NCBI RefSeq assembly: GCF_003814745.1
Contig: NZ_RKRD01000002.1
Span: 248,001-312,000, forward strand
Origin: Hydrogenoanaerobacterium saccharovorans
GTDB lineage: Bacteria; Bacillota; Clostridia; Oscillospirales; Ruminococcaceae
Length of the DNA: 64,000 bases
Reading direction: 5' to 3'
The notes beneath the pieces are model-generated. The model made no database searches. It was not told the origin of the DNA and saw only the letters and a program-made list of their open reading frames with translations. Below, piece by piece: positions 27,567-36,372 of the stretch. The first letter of the stretch is position 1. Every line of letters starts with the position of its first letter. Position numbers and translations under genes: made by a program.

Positions 27567-30089
27567 GTGTTGAAAAGAGAATTTAAAATGCCTGATGACT
27601 CAATTTCTATTGCAGAAATGGAAGATTACGGATATGTTTACGACGTATCTAATGAAATGTTACCATTAAACCTCGAAAAAGCATTGGAACTTTTTAAATA
27701 TTGTTCAATTTATAGATTAGACAGGGATAATTCAGAGGGATTAATGGAAAGCGAAGAGGAAATTAGAGAACATTTTGAATACGGTGGTATTGTAGGAGTC
27801 GAAATGGATAGTTACGTGAATATTTTCGGCATAGAAAGAAAACGGCTCTTCGTTGACATGGACGGTACTCTAGCAGTATTTAAACCGACAAACCGGTTGG
27901 AAGCCCTCTATGAAAAAGATTATTTTGCAAACCTAAAACCAATTGATAGTGTTATCGGAGCAATTAAACTAATAATAAAACAGCACCCCGAAGTCGAGGT
28001 CAACATTCTATCCTCTTATTTATCCGACAGCCCTTACGCTTTACAAGAGAAAAATGAGTGGCTAGACATGTACCTACCAGAAACAAATAGTGACAAACGC
28101 CGAATATTCCTTCCATGCGGTCAAGACAAGAAAGATTATGTTGCAGGCGGAATTAAAGAAACGGATTACTTGCTGGATGACTATACCCATAACCTCAGCC
28201 AGTGGGAACCGCCTGCAAAAGGAATTAAACTATTAAACGGCATCAACCACACCAGGGGAACTTGGGACAAGGACCGAATACGTTTTGATAAATCCTCTGA
28301 ACAGTTGGCATCTGATATTATTAATGTGATGGCAGGCGTAGCACAAGTCAAAGATGATAAACCGGAATTAACAGATGGAAAGGAGCAAGCACAAATGGCA
28401 GACTTTATGGATAGTACAATCGTTGAGGTTCTAAAGCAGAAAGGCAATGTAATGCTGCTGCAATGGCATTATCCAAACAATAACTTTGAGTACTCCGTGC
28501 ACTATCTAGATGCAACGTTAGATGGTGTACGAAATGGCACTTATTTTGATAAAGATAACCTTGATAAGTGCCAAGCTCGCTTTGATGAGAAAACCAAAGA
28601 TATAACAGAAACCGCTGAAAAAGATTTCAGCGGTTTTTCTTATCCCTATCAAAAAGGTTACGTCCTGTTTAATAAGCCAATTAATCACGAAGTCGACCAT
28701 GCACCAATCAAAACACAGCCGGTTCAGGAGCAGCCCCCAAAGTTAGAACGTATCACAAGCTTTGTTCGTGAAATTCTTTCTGAACCGTCACAGACTGGTG
28801 AAAACAAATATTATGGGTATTGCAACGGAACACGAGAAACGGAAGGCTTTGATACTATTGACGAACTCATTAAAAACAACAGCCGGTACACCCGTGCAGA
28901 CATTGCCGCCAACGCACCTATGCCGGATTACAACATTCTGAGCCTGTATTACAGCGATGGAACAGTATTCCGAATTAAGGGCGATGAGCACAACGTTGAC
29001 TTTACAAAAATGCCTGCAAAAGAATTAAAAGAATTCGTTGATACTTTTCAGAAAGAGCAACCAAAATCAAAGTACAAATACAAATCACAGACAGCACCCC
29101 ACCAACAACCGAAAAAACAATTCAATGAACAGCAATACGAACAGGCAAAAAACACAAACTTGGTTGCATTCCTCCAAGGTCGAGGTTATGACCTATACCC
29201 ATCCGGAGGATGGTACCGATGGAGAGACCATCCAAGCCTTGCGGTGAACGAAGATGGGCGTTGGGCGTGGCATTCTCAGAACCTCAAAGGAGGTCCGATT
29301 GACTTTCTTGTAAAATGTGAAAACTACCAATTTGTGGATGCTGTACTTAAGCTTGCCGGAGATACAAATTCATATGTTCCAAATCTTGAAGAAATCCGCA
29401 AAGAGAAAGCGGAAGAACCCAAGCCGCCGATGAAGCTTCCACCCGCAAACAGCGACAACAAAAGAGCTATCGCTTATCTTGTTAAAACAAGAGGACTGGA
29501 TGAAAAAATCGTAAAAAGCCTTATAAAAGATAAAATCATTTACGAATCAGCAGATTACCATAATGTTATATTTGTGGGTTATGACAAAGACGGTGCAGCT
29601 AAATACGCAGCACAGCGTGGTACCATTACTAATGCGAAAATGCCCTTTAAGCGTGACGTGCAGAACAGCGACAAAAGCTACGCATTTCATTTGCGCGGTA
29701 CATCCGCAACTAAGATTGCAGTGTTTGAAGCCCCAATCGATGCTATCAGCCACAAGTGCATACAAAAGATTTTTAAGCAAGATTACAACTCCATCAATCG
29801 TATTGCACTGGGTGGTGTATCCGACAAAGCTCTGGAACGTTACCTGCAGGACAATCCACTGATAACCGATATAACGTTTGGTACAGACAATGATGAGCGC
29901 GGACATAAAGCGGCTAAGGAGCTGATGCAAAAGTATAAAGACCTGGGTTACAACGTTTCAAGAATGACACCCAGGGGCAAAGATTTTAACGATGACCTGC
30001 TTAATATACGAACAGAGTTCGCCCAACAGTCTGCCAGGGTACAGGCACAACCACAAAATGAACAGGGAGCTGAACCGGATATGGGGTAG
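27567..30089 (+). CDS. HAD-like phosphatase / TOPRIM primase-type fusion protein
   Basis: 840 residues, GTG start at 27567 after TAGGAGGTTGT, 8 bp after the giant gene. Domains: N-terminal helical part (1-90); HAD/5'-nucleotidase-like domain with FVDMDGTLAVF (about 94), ILSSYLSDS and DYLLDDYTHNL (about 95-240); small alpha/beta region (about 290-370); a DUF3991-like CHC2-type segment (GRGYDLYPSGGWYRWRDHPS to GGPIDFL, about 538-585); TOPRIM core with FEAPIDAIS (720) and GTDNDERGH (771), the Glu and D-x-D metal ligands. The TOPRIM half is usual for plasmid and ICE primases; the HAD half may clear nucleotides or 3'-phosphates. Joining both in one chain is unusual. Role: priming after conjugal entry (inferred). 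Confidence 0.8.
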   Translation: MLKREFKMPDDSISIAEMEDYGYVYDVSNEMLPLNLEKALELFKYCSIYRLDRDNSEGLMESEEEIREHFEYGGIVGVEMDSYVNIFGIERKRLFVDMDGTLAVFKPTNRLEALYEKDYFANLKPIDSVIGAIKLIIKQHPEVEVNILSSYLSDSPYALQEKNEWLDMYLPETNSDKRRIFLPCGQDKKDYVAGGIKETDYLLDDYTHNLSQWEPPAKGIKLLNGINHTRGTWDKDRIRFDKSSEQLASDIINVMAGVAQVKDDKPELTDGKEQAQMADFMDSTIVEVLKQKGNVMLLQWHYPNNNFEYSVHYLDATLDGVRNGTYFDKDNLDKCQARFDEKTKDITETAEKDFSGFSYPYQKGYVLFNKPINHEVDHAPIKTQPVQEQPPKLERITSFVREILSEPSQTGENKYYGYCNGTRETEGFDTIDELIKNNSRYTRADIAANAPMPDYNILSLYYSDGTVFRIKGDEHNVDFTKMPAKELKEFVDTFQKEQPKSKYKYKSQTAPHQQPKKQFNEQQYEQAKNTNLVAFLQGRGYDLYPSGGWYRWRDHPSLAVNEDGRWAWHSQNLKGGPIDFLVKCENYQFVDAVLKLAGDTNSYVPNLEEIRKEKAEEPKPPMKLPPANSDNKRAIAYLVKTRGLDEKIVKSLIKDKIIYESADYHNVIFVGYDKDGAAKYAAQRGTITNAKMPFKRDVQNSDKSYAFHLRGTSATKIAVFEAPIDAISHKCIQKIFKQDYNSINRIALGGVSDKALERYLQDNPLITDITFGTDNDERGHKAAKELMQKYKDLGYNVSRMTPRGKDFNDDLLNIRTEFAQQSARVQAQPQNEQGAEPDMG

Positions 30090-30157
30090 CCTTTTCTTTT
30101 GATAAAGTTAACTTATTTTATACTAATTACTTGGTTTGTTATCAAAGGGCAGGATAA

Positions 30158-30250
30158 GGCGTATTACATACGCCCAAAAACTCCTTGAAAGCAAAGCTTT
30201 CAAGAGGTATTACAACAGGCTATGAAGTAATACAAACGTATTACTTCATA
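30158..30250. repeat. Cluster of three perfect inverted repeats in a non-coding gap
   Basis: Between the primase-type gene and the next small gene: GGCGTA/TACGCC around 30158-30174, CTTGAAAGC/GCTTTCAAG around 30184-30204, and a 13-bp repeat TATGAAGTAATAC/GTATTACTTCATA (30221-30233, 30238-30250) with 4-base loop. The last is 26 bp before the next ATG. No T tract follows, so these are not simple terminators. They could be an origin of transfer or replication, or mRNA structures. Confidence 0.6.
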
Positions 30251-30275
30251 AACCGCTAAAGAGGGATGATTAAGA

Positions 30276-30476
30276 ATGAAGTATTTAAGAAACGAGGATG
30301 GAGAAATCGTTACATGTAAGACTTGTAAACAAGCTCTTACAGATAAGATGGAGTTGGAATACTCTCAAGAAGCTACTGAATTGTTTTGTTCACCAAATTG
30401 TGCTATGGACTTTTACTTTAACCGCATGGAAAGCAAACCAGTAACTTTTGAAGAAGCTTTAGAACTAATAAAATAG
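30276..30476 (+). CDS. Small zinc-finger-like protein
   Basis: 66 residues. RBS AGAGGGATGATTAAG before ATG. Two cysteine pairs (CKTCKQAL near 14-20 and CSPNC near 38-42) form a likely zinc ribbon, followed by a C-terminal helix (FEEALELIK). Such tiny treble-clef proteins often bind nucleic acid or another protein; no specific family recognised. First gene after the inverted-repeat cluster; a gap of 24 bp to the next small gene. Confidence 0.7.
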   Translation: MKYLRNEDGEIVTCKTCKQALTDKMELEYSQEATELFCSPNCAMDFYFNRMESKPVTFEEALELIK

Positions 30477-30500
30477 AGTGAAAACGATTGGAGGTAAATA

Positions 30501-30764
30501 GTGGCATATAAGATAATACGAATAAATAACAACAAGTATGAAGAAACGCGTCTGTACCGCCTGCTTGAAGAAAAAGAACTGCCAATCTACATAGGCAGCT
30601 CTTTTTTAATTGAAAAGGACGAACACGGCGCGTTTTGGATTTATGTAATGACATTGAAGGAGGACAAAATATATCATGATAAGAATACCCAATCGAGTAA
30701 TCGCACTGGTTTTAGCGGTTACAATGCTGCTGTCTGCAACGTCCCTAACGACCTTTGCAGATGA
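30501..30764 (+). CDS. Small hypothetical protein overlapping the adhesin start
   Basis: 87 residues from GTG 30501 with GGAGGTAAATA upstream. Contains RINNNKYEETRLYRLLEEKE and a short beta-rich stretch (YIGSSFLIEKDEHGAFWIYV). Its last 30 codons overlap the signal-peptide region of the large secreted protein in another frame, and these residues (SSNRTGFSGYNAA) look unstructured, so the true product may be effectively the first 55-60 residues. Unknown function; coupled translation to the adhesin is possible. Confidence 0.55.
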   Translation: MAYKIIRINNNKYEETRLYRLLEEKELPIYIGSSFLIEKDEHGAFWIYVMTLKEDKIYHDKNTQSSNRTGFSGYNAAVCNVPNDLCR

Positions 30765-33700
30765 CAGTCATTATAATGACAGCGGATATTCAGACAGCGG
30801 TACTTACATGGAAGAACCACAAGATTTTAGTGACGAGTATGCCGAATATCTTATACAGCTAGATGAGAAAAATAAAGAAGATGGTATACAAAGCACTTTG
30901 TGGCTTGATTATATGATAAAGTACGGCAAAGCTTTACCATATGAACAAACTCCACATAGCTATGTGTATAAAGAGCCTCAGATACAACCGTATCAAGGCT
31001 TGAGAAGAATGAGGAGGTCATTACAAAGCAACACAGTCACTACATTGGGACAACTACCATTGGGGGCAAAAGTAGTCGATGCTGCAACCCAATGGGGCGA
31101 TGAACCAATGATATGGATAAAATCATCAGACCACGTAAGAGTATCCTATGGAAAAGATTTAAATACAACTCATTACGGTTTGACACATCAGATGGATGTA
31201 AATGATGAATGGGGTTATACATCTGCAAAAGGAGCTTCCTATTATGTATCAGAAAAAATTATAGGTCAATTTCCCAAAAGTATTGGATATAACGAAACTT
31301 ATTTCTCAAATATGCTGTTAAAATGGCTAAATGAGCCTAATCAAAACCACTTTTTAGGTAAGAATTTTTATACCGATGTTCTCTCCGAAGATTTAAGACG
31401 AAACATGCAGGTAGCAACTTTTTATGGTAATTATGTGTATCATAAAACATATAATAATGGCAGAAAAATAGGAAAAAATGTAATAATGGATGCATGGGTA
31501 GGGCAAAAGGGAGTTGAATTTATAAGAGCTTTCCAAGGCAAATTAGAAAATGATACACAATATTCATATGATGCAGGGATTGAAGATTCAGATTTGATGC
31601 ATAAATATCACCCAATTATAGGAGAAACAAAACCATTTAGACCATATAAGGGTGTATGGGGTGGTGTTGATGAAAATAAAAATCTATTACCAAGTGAACT
31701 TGTTTGGGGAGGAACAGACGGAGATGGCAGAGATGATGATGGAAGTGATGGATACTATGCATGTGATTCATTACAAAACGCTATTGGTGGTGGCTCTTTA
31801 TTATTATGTAGTGGTCGCATAGCTGCAAATGTAAGACCTGTTATTGCATTAAAAGATAATACAAAGGTATATGCAGTTCCGGACGGAAATGGTATTTATA
31901 CCTTAGTACCAAGTTTGGAAAAGCCGGTTATATCGCAAACTTATAACTCATCAAATAATAAAGTAATAGTAACAGCTACTTCGCCAGAAGCCCAATCAAT
32001 GCAGATACTTGAAAACGGTGTTGAAATATCATATATAAGAGGTAATTTTATTGAATATGAAATATCAAAAAATGGTAAATACTCCGCAAAAGCTATAGCA
32101 AATATAACAAAGGAAACAGAATTTGATGTCAATGAGATTGATGAATTAGGACCCCAAATTACTTATACCCCGCTAACAACAGGTTGGGCAAGGTCAAAGA
32201 GCACAACTATCACTCTTACAGATGCCAAAACTCCGAGCGGTATGCAGTATCAAATCAATGGTGGAGCGTGGACGAACTATACTGCACCATTTTCTTATGA
32301 TTTTACATCAAACGGCAGTATTACTGTTAATGCTCGTGATAAGTGGGGTAACCCATCTAGCACCACTACAATCACTGCAAATCAGGTTGATACTACGCCT
32401 CCTACACCACCTGTCATTACAAAATCACCACCCAATTTGTGGTGTAAAGATGATGTTGTGGTCAGTATCGACGGTGGAAGCGATACTGATAGTGGAGTAA
32501 AGGGATATTTATATAGTATAGACAGTGGAAATTGGCAGAATTACATAATTCCATTTAAAATTACACTCGCTAGAAGTACTGTAATTCATGCACGAACAAT
32601 TGACAATGTGGGATATGTATCTCAGTTAATAAATAGAGTTGTCAATATCGAACGAGTTAAACCCACAGGTGTAATCACCTACAACAAGGCTTGGACAAAT
32701 GGTAACGTGGAACTTACCTTTAATGCTTCAGATTTAGGTGGCTCAGGTGTACAGCACGTTCGCCCCGCAGGTGGCAGCTGGACAGACGGCAACACGGTTA
32801 AACATTCTGTATCAACCAACGGTACTCACAGCTTCGAGGTTGAGGACAACGCGGGGAATGCCGAAAGAATCAGCGAAGAAATTAATAACATAGATAAGGT
32901 TCTGCCCGTAATTGAAGAAATCAACTTTGTTAAGGAAAATGATGACCTTATTCAAAGCATATTACATTTCTTCAATAAGCAAGTTTCAGTACACATTAAA
33001 GCAAGCGATGATGCTTCTGGTGTAGACAAAATTGAATACCAACTTATTGAAAAAGGAAGTACAATCAAAGAGGATGGATGGCTGCTTTACAATCCCGATG
33101 AGTTACCGAAAGTGTCCCGTCGTTTCAGCGGTACGGTGGCTGCGCGTTGCACCGATGTGGCAACCAACATGTCATTGGTGAAAGAAGAACCAGTTACAGT
33201 TGAAGATACCCCACCTACAGCAACGCACACGCTGAGCACAACCGACTGGACAGACGGTACAGTCACAATCAGGCTAAAGGCACAAGATGACCTATCCGGT
33301 GTAGCAAATATCACTCTGCCCGATGGGACAGTTGTGGACGGGAATACCGCAGAGTTTACAGTCAGCCAAAACGGTACTTACCGTTTTATAGTTGTTGATA
33401 AGTGCGGCAACATCTTAAACTACGATGTCGAGGTCAAAAAAATCGACCTTACCCCCTGCACCGCAACCCACACGCTTAGCCCAAACGGGTATACAAACGG
33501 GCGTGTTGAAATTACTGTTATTGCTGAGGATTTAGAAAGCGGTGTGAAATCTATTACTTTGCCCGATGGCACAGTGGTGGATGGTAATACCGCATCCTAC
33601 ACTGTGGATGCTAACAGCACATACACGTTTCAGCTTACCAACAATGCGGGAACTACATCCGATTACGTAGTTACGGTGGATAAGATAGACAAAGCAAACC

Positions 33701-35283
33701 CCACCATAACCAAGTTTGAGTTGCGCGAGACACAGGATAGTCCTGTCAAGCAGTTCTTCCGCAGTATTCTGCCCAATACCAATATGTTTCGGAAGCAAGT
33801 AGAATTAATTGTTGAAGCAGAAGATGACCATTCTGGAGTAAACAAAATAGAGTATCAAGCCGTACCCAAAGGTAGTCAAGTATTAGACAGTGGTTGGAAA
33901 ACGTACCACGGCGGTGATAAACCGTCACGGCTGAAAAAGGATATGGATGCAACGGTTTATGTAAGATCATTGGATAATGCTACAAACATATCTGCCATTG
34001 TTTCCAAAGACGCTATTATTGATGGCACTGCACCGACCGCAACCTATACGTTAAGTACAACCGACTGGGTAAAAGACGGTATTGATATTACCATCAAGGC
34101 AAAGGATAATATTGTTGGCGTTGCATCCATCACCCTGCCCGATGGTACTGTGGTGGATGGGGATACGGCTACCTACCATGTTACTCGCAACGGTGTTTAT
34201 ACATTTATCCTTACGGATAAGTTGGGTACAAGCTGCAAATACACAGTTACAATTAATAACATCGAGGAGCAGCTGCCAACACCACCAAAAACAGAACCAC
34301 AACCAACCGACCCGAACCAACCCGACGAGTTGGAACTGGAATGGTCAAAAGCGCCCGAAGAACTGGATGTTAAAGCAGAAGCACCCTCTGGCATTTTGAA
34401 GTATCAGTATCGAATTACAAAGGTATCCAACCCTATACCCACACCACCGGATGAGAAACTACCGAACAAGGCAAAGGTGCTAGGAACTTTTGTAACAGAC
34501 TGGTTAGAATGTAACGGTAAAATAACCGTTACAGATGAGGGGATTTTTGATGTCAATGTTCGTTCGGTATCGTTCGCAGGTAATGTGTCACCTGAATCCA
34601 AATATACAGTAAAAAACGACTTTACACCGCCTACCGTAACTTACAATACCACACGCAACTCCATTGAACTCAAAGCTGAGGATAATCTCTCAGGCGTTGC
34701 TAAAATAGTATGTGAGCATGGCGAGGTTTTGGGCAGTGAAGTTTCCTGCCCGATGAAACGAACCGAAGAACATGTCTATACCGTTACGGATGACGCAGGC
34801 AATCCTACGGTAGTTACCGTGAAGTTTAAGCGGAGAAGCAACCCATCAAAACCCGATTACGAGCCACCTTTAGAAACTGGGGACACAACAGCAAAACCCG
34901 ATAAGCCGCATCCGCACGAACCGACCCCAAGCGAACAGCAAACAACTACGGATAACAGCACACCAGCTGAAGCGCCAGAAGTGGATACTGTAAACAGTCT
35001 GCCCAACGTACCCGAACAAACAAAGCCAAACGATACAGCATCTACTGAGCCGAAAGAAAAGACGGATAGTGCTTATCAAATTATTGTGCAATTAATCAGT
35101 GATTTTGTACGGAACCCCGTCAAAGCTTTACAGAATTTGTGGTCGTGGATTATGAGACTGCCGATGGGCTGGCGTGTAGCTGTCCTCAGCTTGCGGGGGC
35201 TGCTGATTGTGTTGGTTGCTTACGCTGTAAGCAAAAAAATACACAAAAAACACAGCAAAAAAAAGAGCACATCCAATAACTAG
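30676..35283 (+). CDS. Large secreted surface protein with bacterial Ig-like repeats, membrane-anchored
   Basis: 1535 residues, RBS GAAGGAGG. Signal peptide (RVIALVLAVTMLLSATSLTTFA). An N-terminal globular part (about 30-410, rich in Tyr/Trp/Gly) is followed by around ten 80-100-residue Ig-like modules of the type found in Gram-positive adhesins: TATHTLSTTDWTDGTVTIRL, DDLSGVANITLPDGTVVDGN. LPDGTVVDG recurs three times, and the corresponding DNA near 33310, 33550 and 34130 is almost identical. Pro/Thr-rich stalk, then one membrane helix (LRGLLIVLVAYAVS) and a Lys-rich cytoplasmic end; no LPXTG. Likely displayed on the donor cell to hold or recognise recipients during conjugation (inferred). 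Confidence 0.85.
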   Translation: MIRIPNRVIALVLAVTMLLSATSLTTFADDSHYNDSGYSDSGTYMEEPQDFSDEYAEYLIQLDEKNKEDGIQSTLWLDYMIKYGKALPYEQTPHSYVYKEPQIQPYQGLRRMRRSLQSNTVTTLGQLPLGAKVVDAATQWGDEPMIWIKSSDHVRVSYGKDLNTTHYGLTHQMDVNDEWGYTSAKGASYYVSEKIIGQFPKSIGYNETYFSNMLLKWLNEPNQNHFLGKNFYTDVLSEDLRRNMQVATFYGNYVYHKTYNNGRKIGKNVIMDAWVGQKGVEFIRAFQGKLENDTQYSYDAGIEDSDLMHKYHPIIGETKPFRPYKGVWGGVDENKNLLPSELVWGGTDGDGRDDDGSDGYYACDSLQNAIGGGSLLLCSGRIAANVRPVIALKDNTKVYAVPDGNGIYTLVPSLEKPVISQTYNSSNNKVIVTATSPEAQSMQILENGVEISYIRGNFIEYEISKNGKYSAKAIANITKETEFDVNEIDELGPQITYTPLTTGWARSKSTTITLTDAKTPSGMQYQINGGAWTNYTAPFSYDFTSNGSITVNARDKWGNPSSTTTITANQVDTTPPTPPVITKSPPNLWCKDDVVVSIDGGSDTDSGVKGYLYSIDSGNWQNYIIPFKITLARSTVIHARTIDNVGYVSQLINRVVNIERVKPTGVITYNKAWTNGNVELTFNASDLGGSGVQHVRPAGGSWTDGNTVKHSVSTNGTHSFEVEDNAGNAERISEEINNIDKVLPVIEEINFVKENDDLIQSILHFFNKQVSVHIKASDDASGVDKIEYQLIEKGSTIKEDGWLLYNPDELPKVSRRFSGTVAARCTDVATNMSLVKEEPVTVEDTPPTATHTLSTTDWTDGTVTIRLKAQDDLSGVANITLPDGTVVDGNTAEFTVSQNGTYRFIVVDKCGNILNYDVEVKKIDLTPCTATHTLSPNGYTNGRVEITVIAEDLESGVKSITLPDGTVVDGNTASYTVDANSTYTFQLTNNAGTTSDYVVTVDKIDKANPTITKFELRETQDSPVKQFFRSILPNTNMFRKQVELIVEAEDDHSGVNKIEYQAVPKGSQVLDSGWKTYHGGDKPSRLKKDMDATVYVRSLDNATNISAIVSKDAIIDGTAPTATYTLSTTDWVKDGIDITIKAKDNIVGVASITLPDGTVVDGDTATYHVTRNGVYTFILTDKLGTSCKYTVTINNIEEQLPTPPKTEPQPTDPNQPDELELEWSKAPEELDVKAEAPSGILKYQYRITKVSNPIPTPPDEKLPNKAKVLGTFVTDWLECNGKITVTDEGIFDVNVRSVSFAGNVSPESKYTVKNDFTPPTVTYNTTRNSIELKAEDNLSGVAKIVCEHGEVLGSEVSCPMKRTEEHVYTVTDDAGNPTVVTVKFKRRSNPSKPDYEPPLETGDTTAKPDKPHPHEPTPSEQQTTTDNSTPAEAPEVDTVNSLPNVPEQTKPNDTASTEPKEKTDSAYQIIVQLISDFVRNPVKALQNLWSWIMRLPMGWRVAVLSLRGLLIVLVAYAVSKKIHKKHSKKKSTSNN

Positions 35284-35310
35284 ATGGCTCAATAAACAAA
35301 CTTATAAAAT

Positions 35311-35340
35311 TTGACGCTTTACCCCAAAATATGCTAAAAT
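35311..35340 (+). promoter_or_regulatory. Promoter of the type I toxin mRNA
   Basis: TTGACG (35311-35316), 18-bp spacer, TAAAAT (35335-35340). About 70 nt before the toxin start. Its spacer and -10 resemble the promoter at 35688-35716 (both contain CCCAAAATATG). Confidence 0.65.
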
Positions 35341-35412
35341 ACCGAAAGCAAGAGGTAAATCGTAAAAGCAGAGTGTGGTTGCCGACACCCTCCGAAAGGA
35401 GGTGGTCGACCA

Positions 35413-35496
35413 TTGGTTACTTATGAGGCATTAACATTTTGTATCGCGCTAGCTACGCTGGTTGCATATATCATTGTAAATTGCTCCAAAAAGTAA
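35413..35496 (+). CDS. Type I toxin: 27-residue hydrophobic holin-like peptide
   Basis: TTG 35413 to TAA 35496, preceded by an exceptionally strong RBS AAAGGAGGTGG (35395-35405). The peptide reads MVTYEALTFCIALATLVAYI followed by IVNCSKK: short N-terminal (S/T)YEAL motif, one membrane helix, Lys tail. This is the pattern of the Firmicutes holin-like/TxpA-BsrG toxins (Hol-Tox family), which depolarise the membrane when expressed. It ends exactly at a bidirectional terminator shared with an antisense RNA from the opposite strand. As part of an ICE it would stabilise the element by post-segregational killing. Confidence 0.75.
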   Translation: MVTYEALTFCIALATLVAYIIVNCSKK

Positions 35497-35588
35497 CAAT
35501 CACCCTGCCTAGCCCGCAGAGTGATTGTTTGGAGTAATCTAAATTCACTTACGCGGCAACCGCACTAGCGGTACGGTTATCTCTTGCT
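35490..35588 (-). ncRNA. Antisense antitoxin RNA of the type I system
   Basis: A perfect promoter on the minus strand (35592-35620) should start a transcript near 35587 running left towards the toxin 3' end. It would contain a hairpin from the CCGCTAGTGCGG stretch (near 35557-35572) and terminate at the shared stem-loop 35495-35529, pairing with the toxin mRNA 3' region. Such convergent, terminator-overlapping arrangement matches RatA/TxpA-like pairs. Ends are estimated. Confidence 0.6.
35495..35529. terminator. Bidirectional terminator between toxin and antitoxin
   Basis: Arms AACAATCACCCTGC (35495-35508) and GCAGAGTGATTGTT (35516-35529), one mismatch, 7-nt loop. The stem can extend through GCTCC/GGAGT flanks. 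Overlaps the last codon of the toxin gene. Confidence 0.8.
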
Positions 35589-35591
35589 TTC

Positions 35592-35620
35592 ATTATATCC
35601 TGAAGTATTTATTTTGTCAA
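35592..35620 (-). promoter_or_regulatory. Consensus promoter of the antisense RNA
   Basis: On the minus strand TTGACA (35620-35615), 17-bp spacer, TATAAT (35597-35592): a perfect sigma-A promoter, expected to be strong and constitutive, as usual for type I antitoxins. Confidence 0.85.
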
Positions 35621-35687
35621 ACAATAAGCTAGTGTCTTTTAGGGCAAACTATGAGTATAGAGCATATTAATAAAACAGCAAAACGCC

Positions 35688-35716
35688 TTTACCTTTAACC
35701 CAAAATATGGTATAAT
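35688..35716 (+). promoter_or_regulatory. Promoter for the proline-rich membrane protein gene
   Basis: TTTACC (35688-35693), 17-bp spacer, TATAAT (35711-35716) with TGG just before it (extended -10). About 40 bp before the ATG at 35756. Spacer shares CCCAAAATATG with the toxin promoter. Confidence 0.75.
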
Positions 35717-35755
35717 TAATTTAGGGAATAGTATCCTAAAAAGGAGATGTAGACC

Positions 35756-36319
35756 ATGACTAAAAAGACGAAAATCATTGTAACAGCATTGGCTGCAATC
35801 GTTGTAGTCTTTGCAGGTGTTGGTATTTATATGTTGACAAAGGACTCACCGTTCATTGTCGACCCCGTTCACGTTCTAGCCGAAGAAGCAGCATCTGAGC
35901 CGACTTCAAAGGCAGATGATACGGATGATCAAGAATATAAAGTCCCGCCGATTGTAGTAACCCCTCCGGCTGAAAAAACCATCAAAGATACAAAAAACAG
36001 CACCCCAGAGGAAAACACCGAGGTAGTTACCAAAAATCCCGATGGGACAAAAACCACTGAAATCGTGAGACCAGAGTTTGAAAAGCCAGAACCGCCAGCA
36101 CCACCAGAGGTAGATGAGAAAGAAGCAATGGACCCCGAAAAGCCACCCGAATACACACCTGAACAAAAAAAGCCAAACAAAGAACCTAAGAAACCAACAG
36201 GCGGAGAATCCAACAATAAAGGTGAGATTTATGTTCCAGGCTTTGGTTGGCAAAAACCTGTAGAGAATACATTTGAAGTTGCAGAAAATGCAGGTACAGG
36301 TGAAGTAATCGGATACTAA
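35756..36319 (+). CDS. Proline-rich single-pass membrane protein (DUF6550-like)
   Basis: 187 residues, RBS AAAAGGAGATG. One N-terminal membrane helix (IVTALAAIVVVFAGVGIYML), then an extracytoplasmic Pro/Glu/Lys-rich stalk (about 60-150, PPAEKTIKDTK, KPPEYTPEQKKPN) ending in a small conserved-looking end motif IYVPGFGWQKP. The plan matches DUF6550 proteins of Clostridia conjugative elements, function unknown, perhaps spanning the peptidoglycan beside the T4SS. Has its own promoter and a second promoter follows for the next gene. Confidence 0.7.
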   Translation: MTKKTKIIVTALAAIVVVFAGVGIYMLTKDSPFIVDPVHVLAEEAASEPTSKADDTDDQEYKVPPIVVTPPAEKTIKDTKNSTPEENTEVVTKNPDGTKTTEIVRPEFEKPEPPAPPEVDEKEAMDPEKPPEYTPEQKKPNKEPKKPTGGESNNKGEIYVPGFGWQKPVENTFEVAENAGTGEVIGY

Positions 36320-36322
36320 AAA

Positions 36323-36372
36323 TTGACATTTATGTACTCCTGTGTTATATTTTAAAAAATAGCATAGGAGTA
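36323..36372 (+). promoter_or_regulatory. Promoter with inverted repeat covering the RBS of the next gene
   Basis: TTGACA (36323-36328), 17 bp, TATATT (36346-36351). TACTCCTGTG (36335-36344) and CATAGGAGTA (36363-36372) form an imperfect inverted repeat; the right arm contains the RBS AGGAG. Only transcripts from further upstream would contain both arms. Confidence 0.65.
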
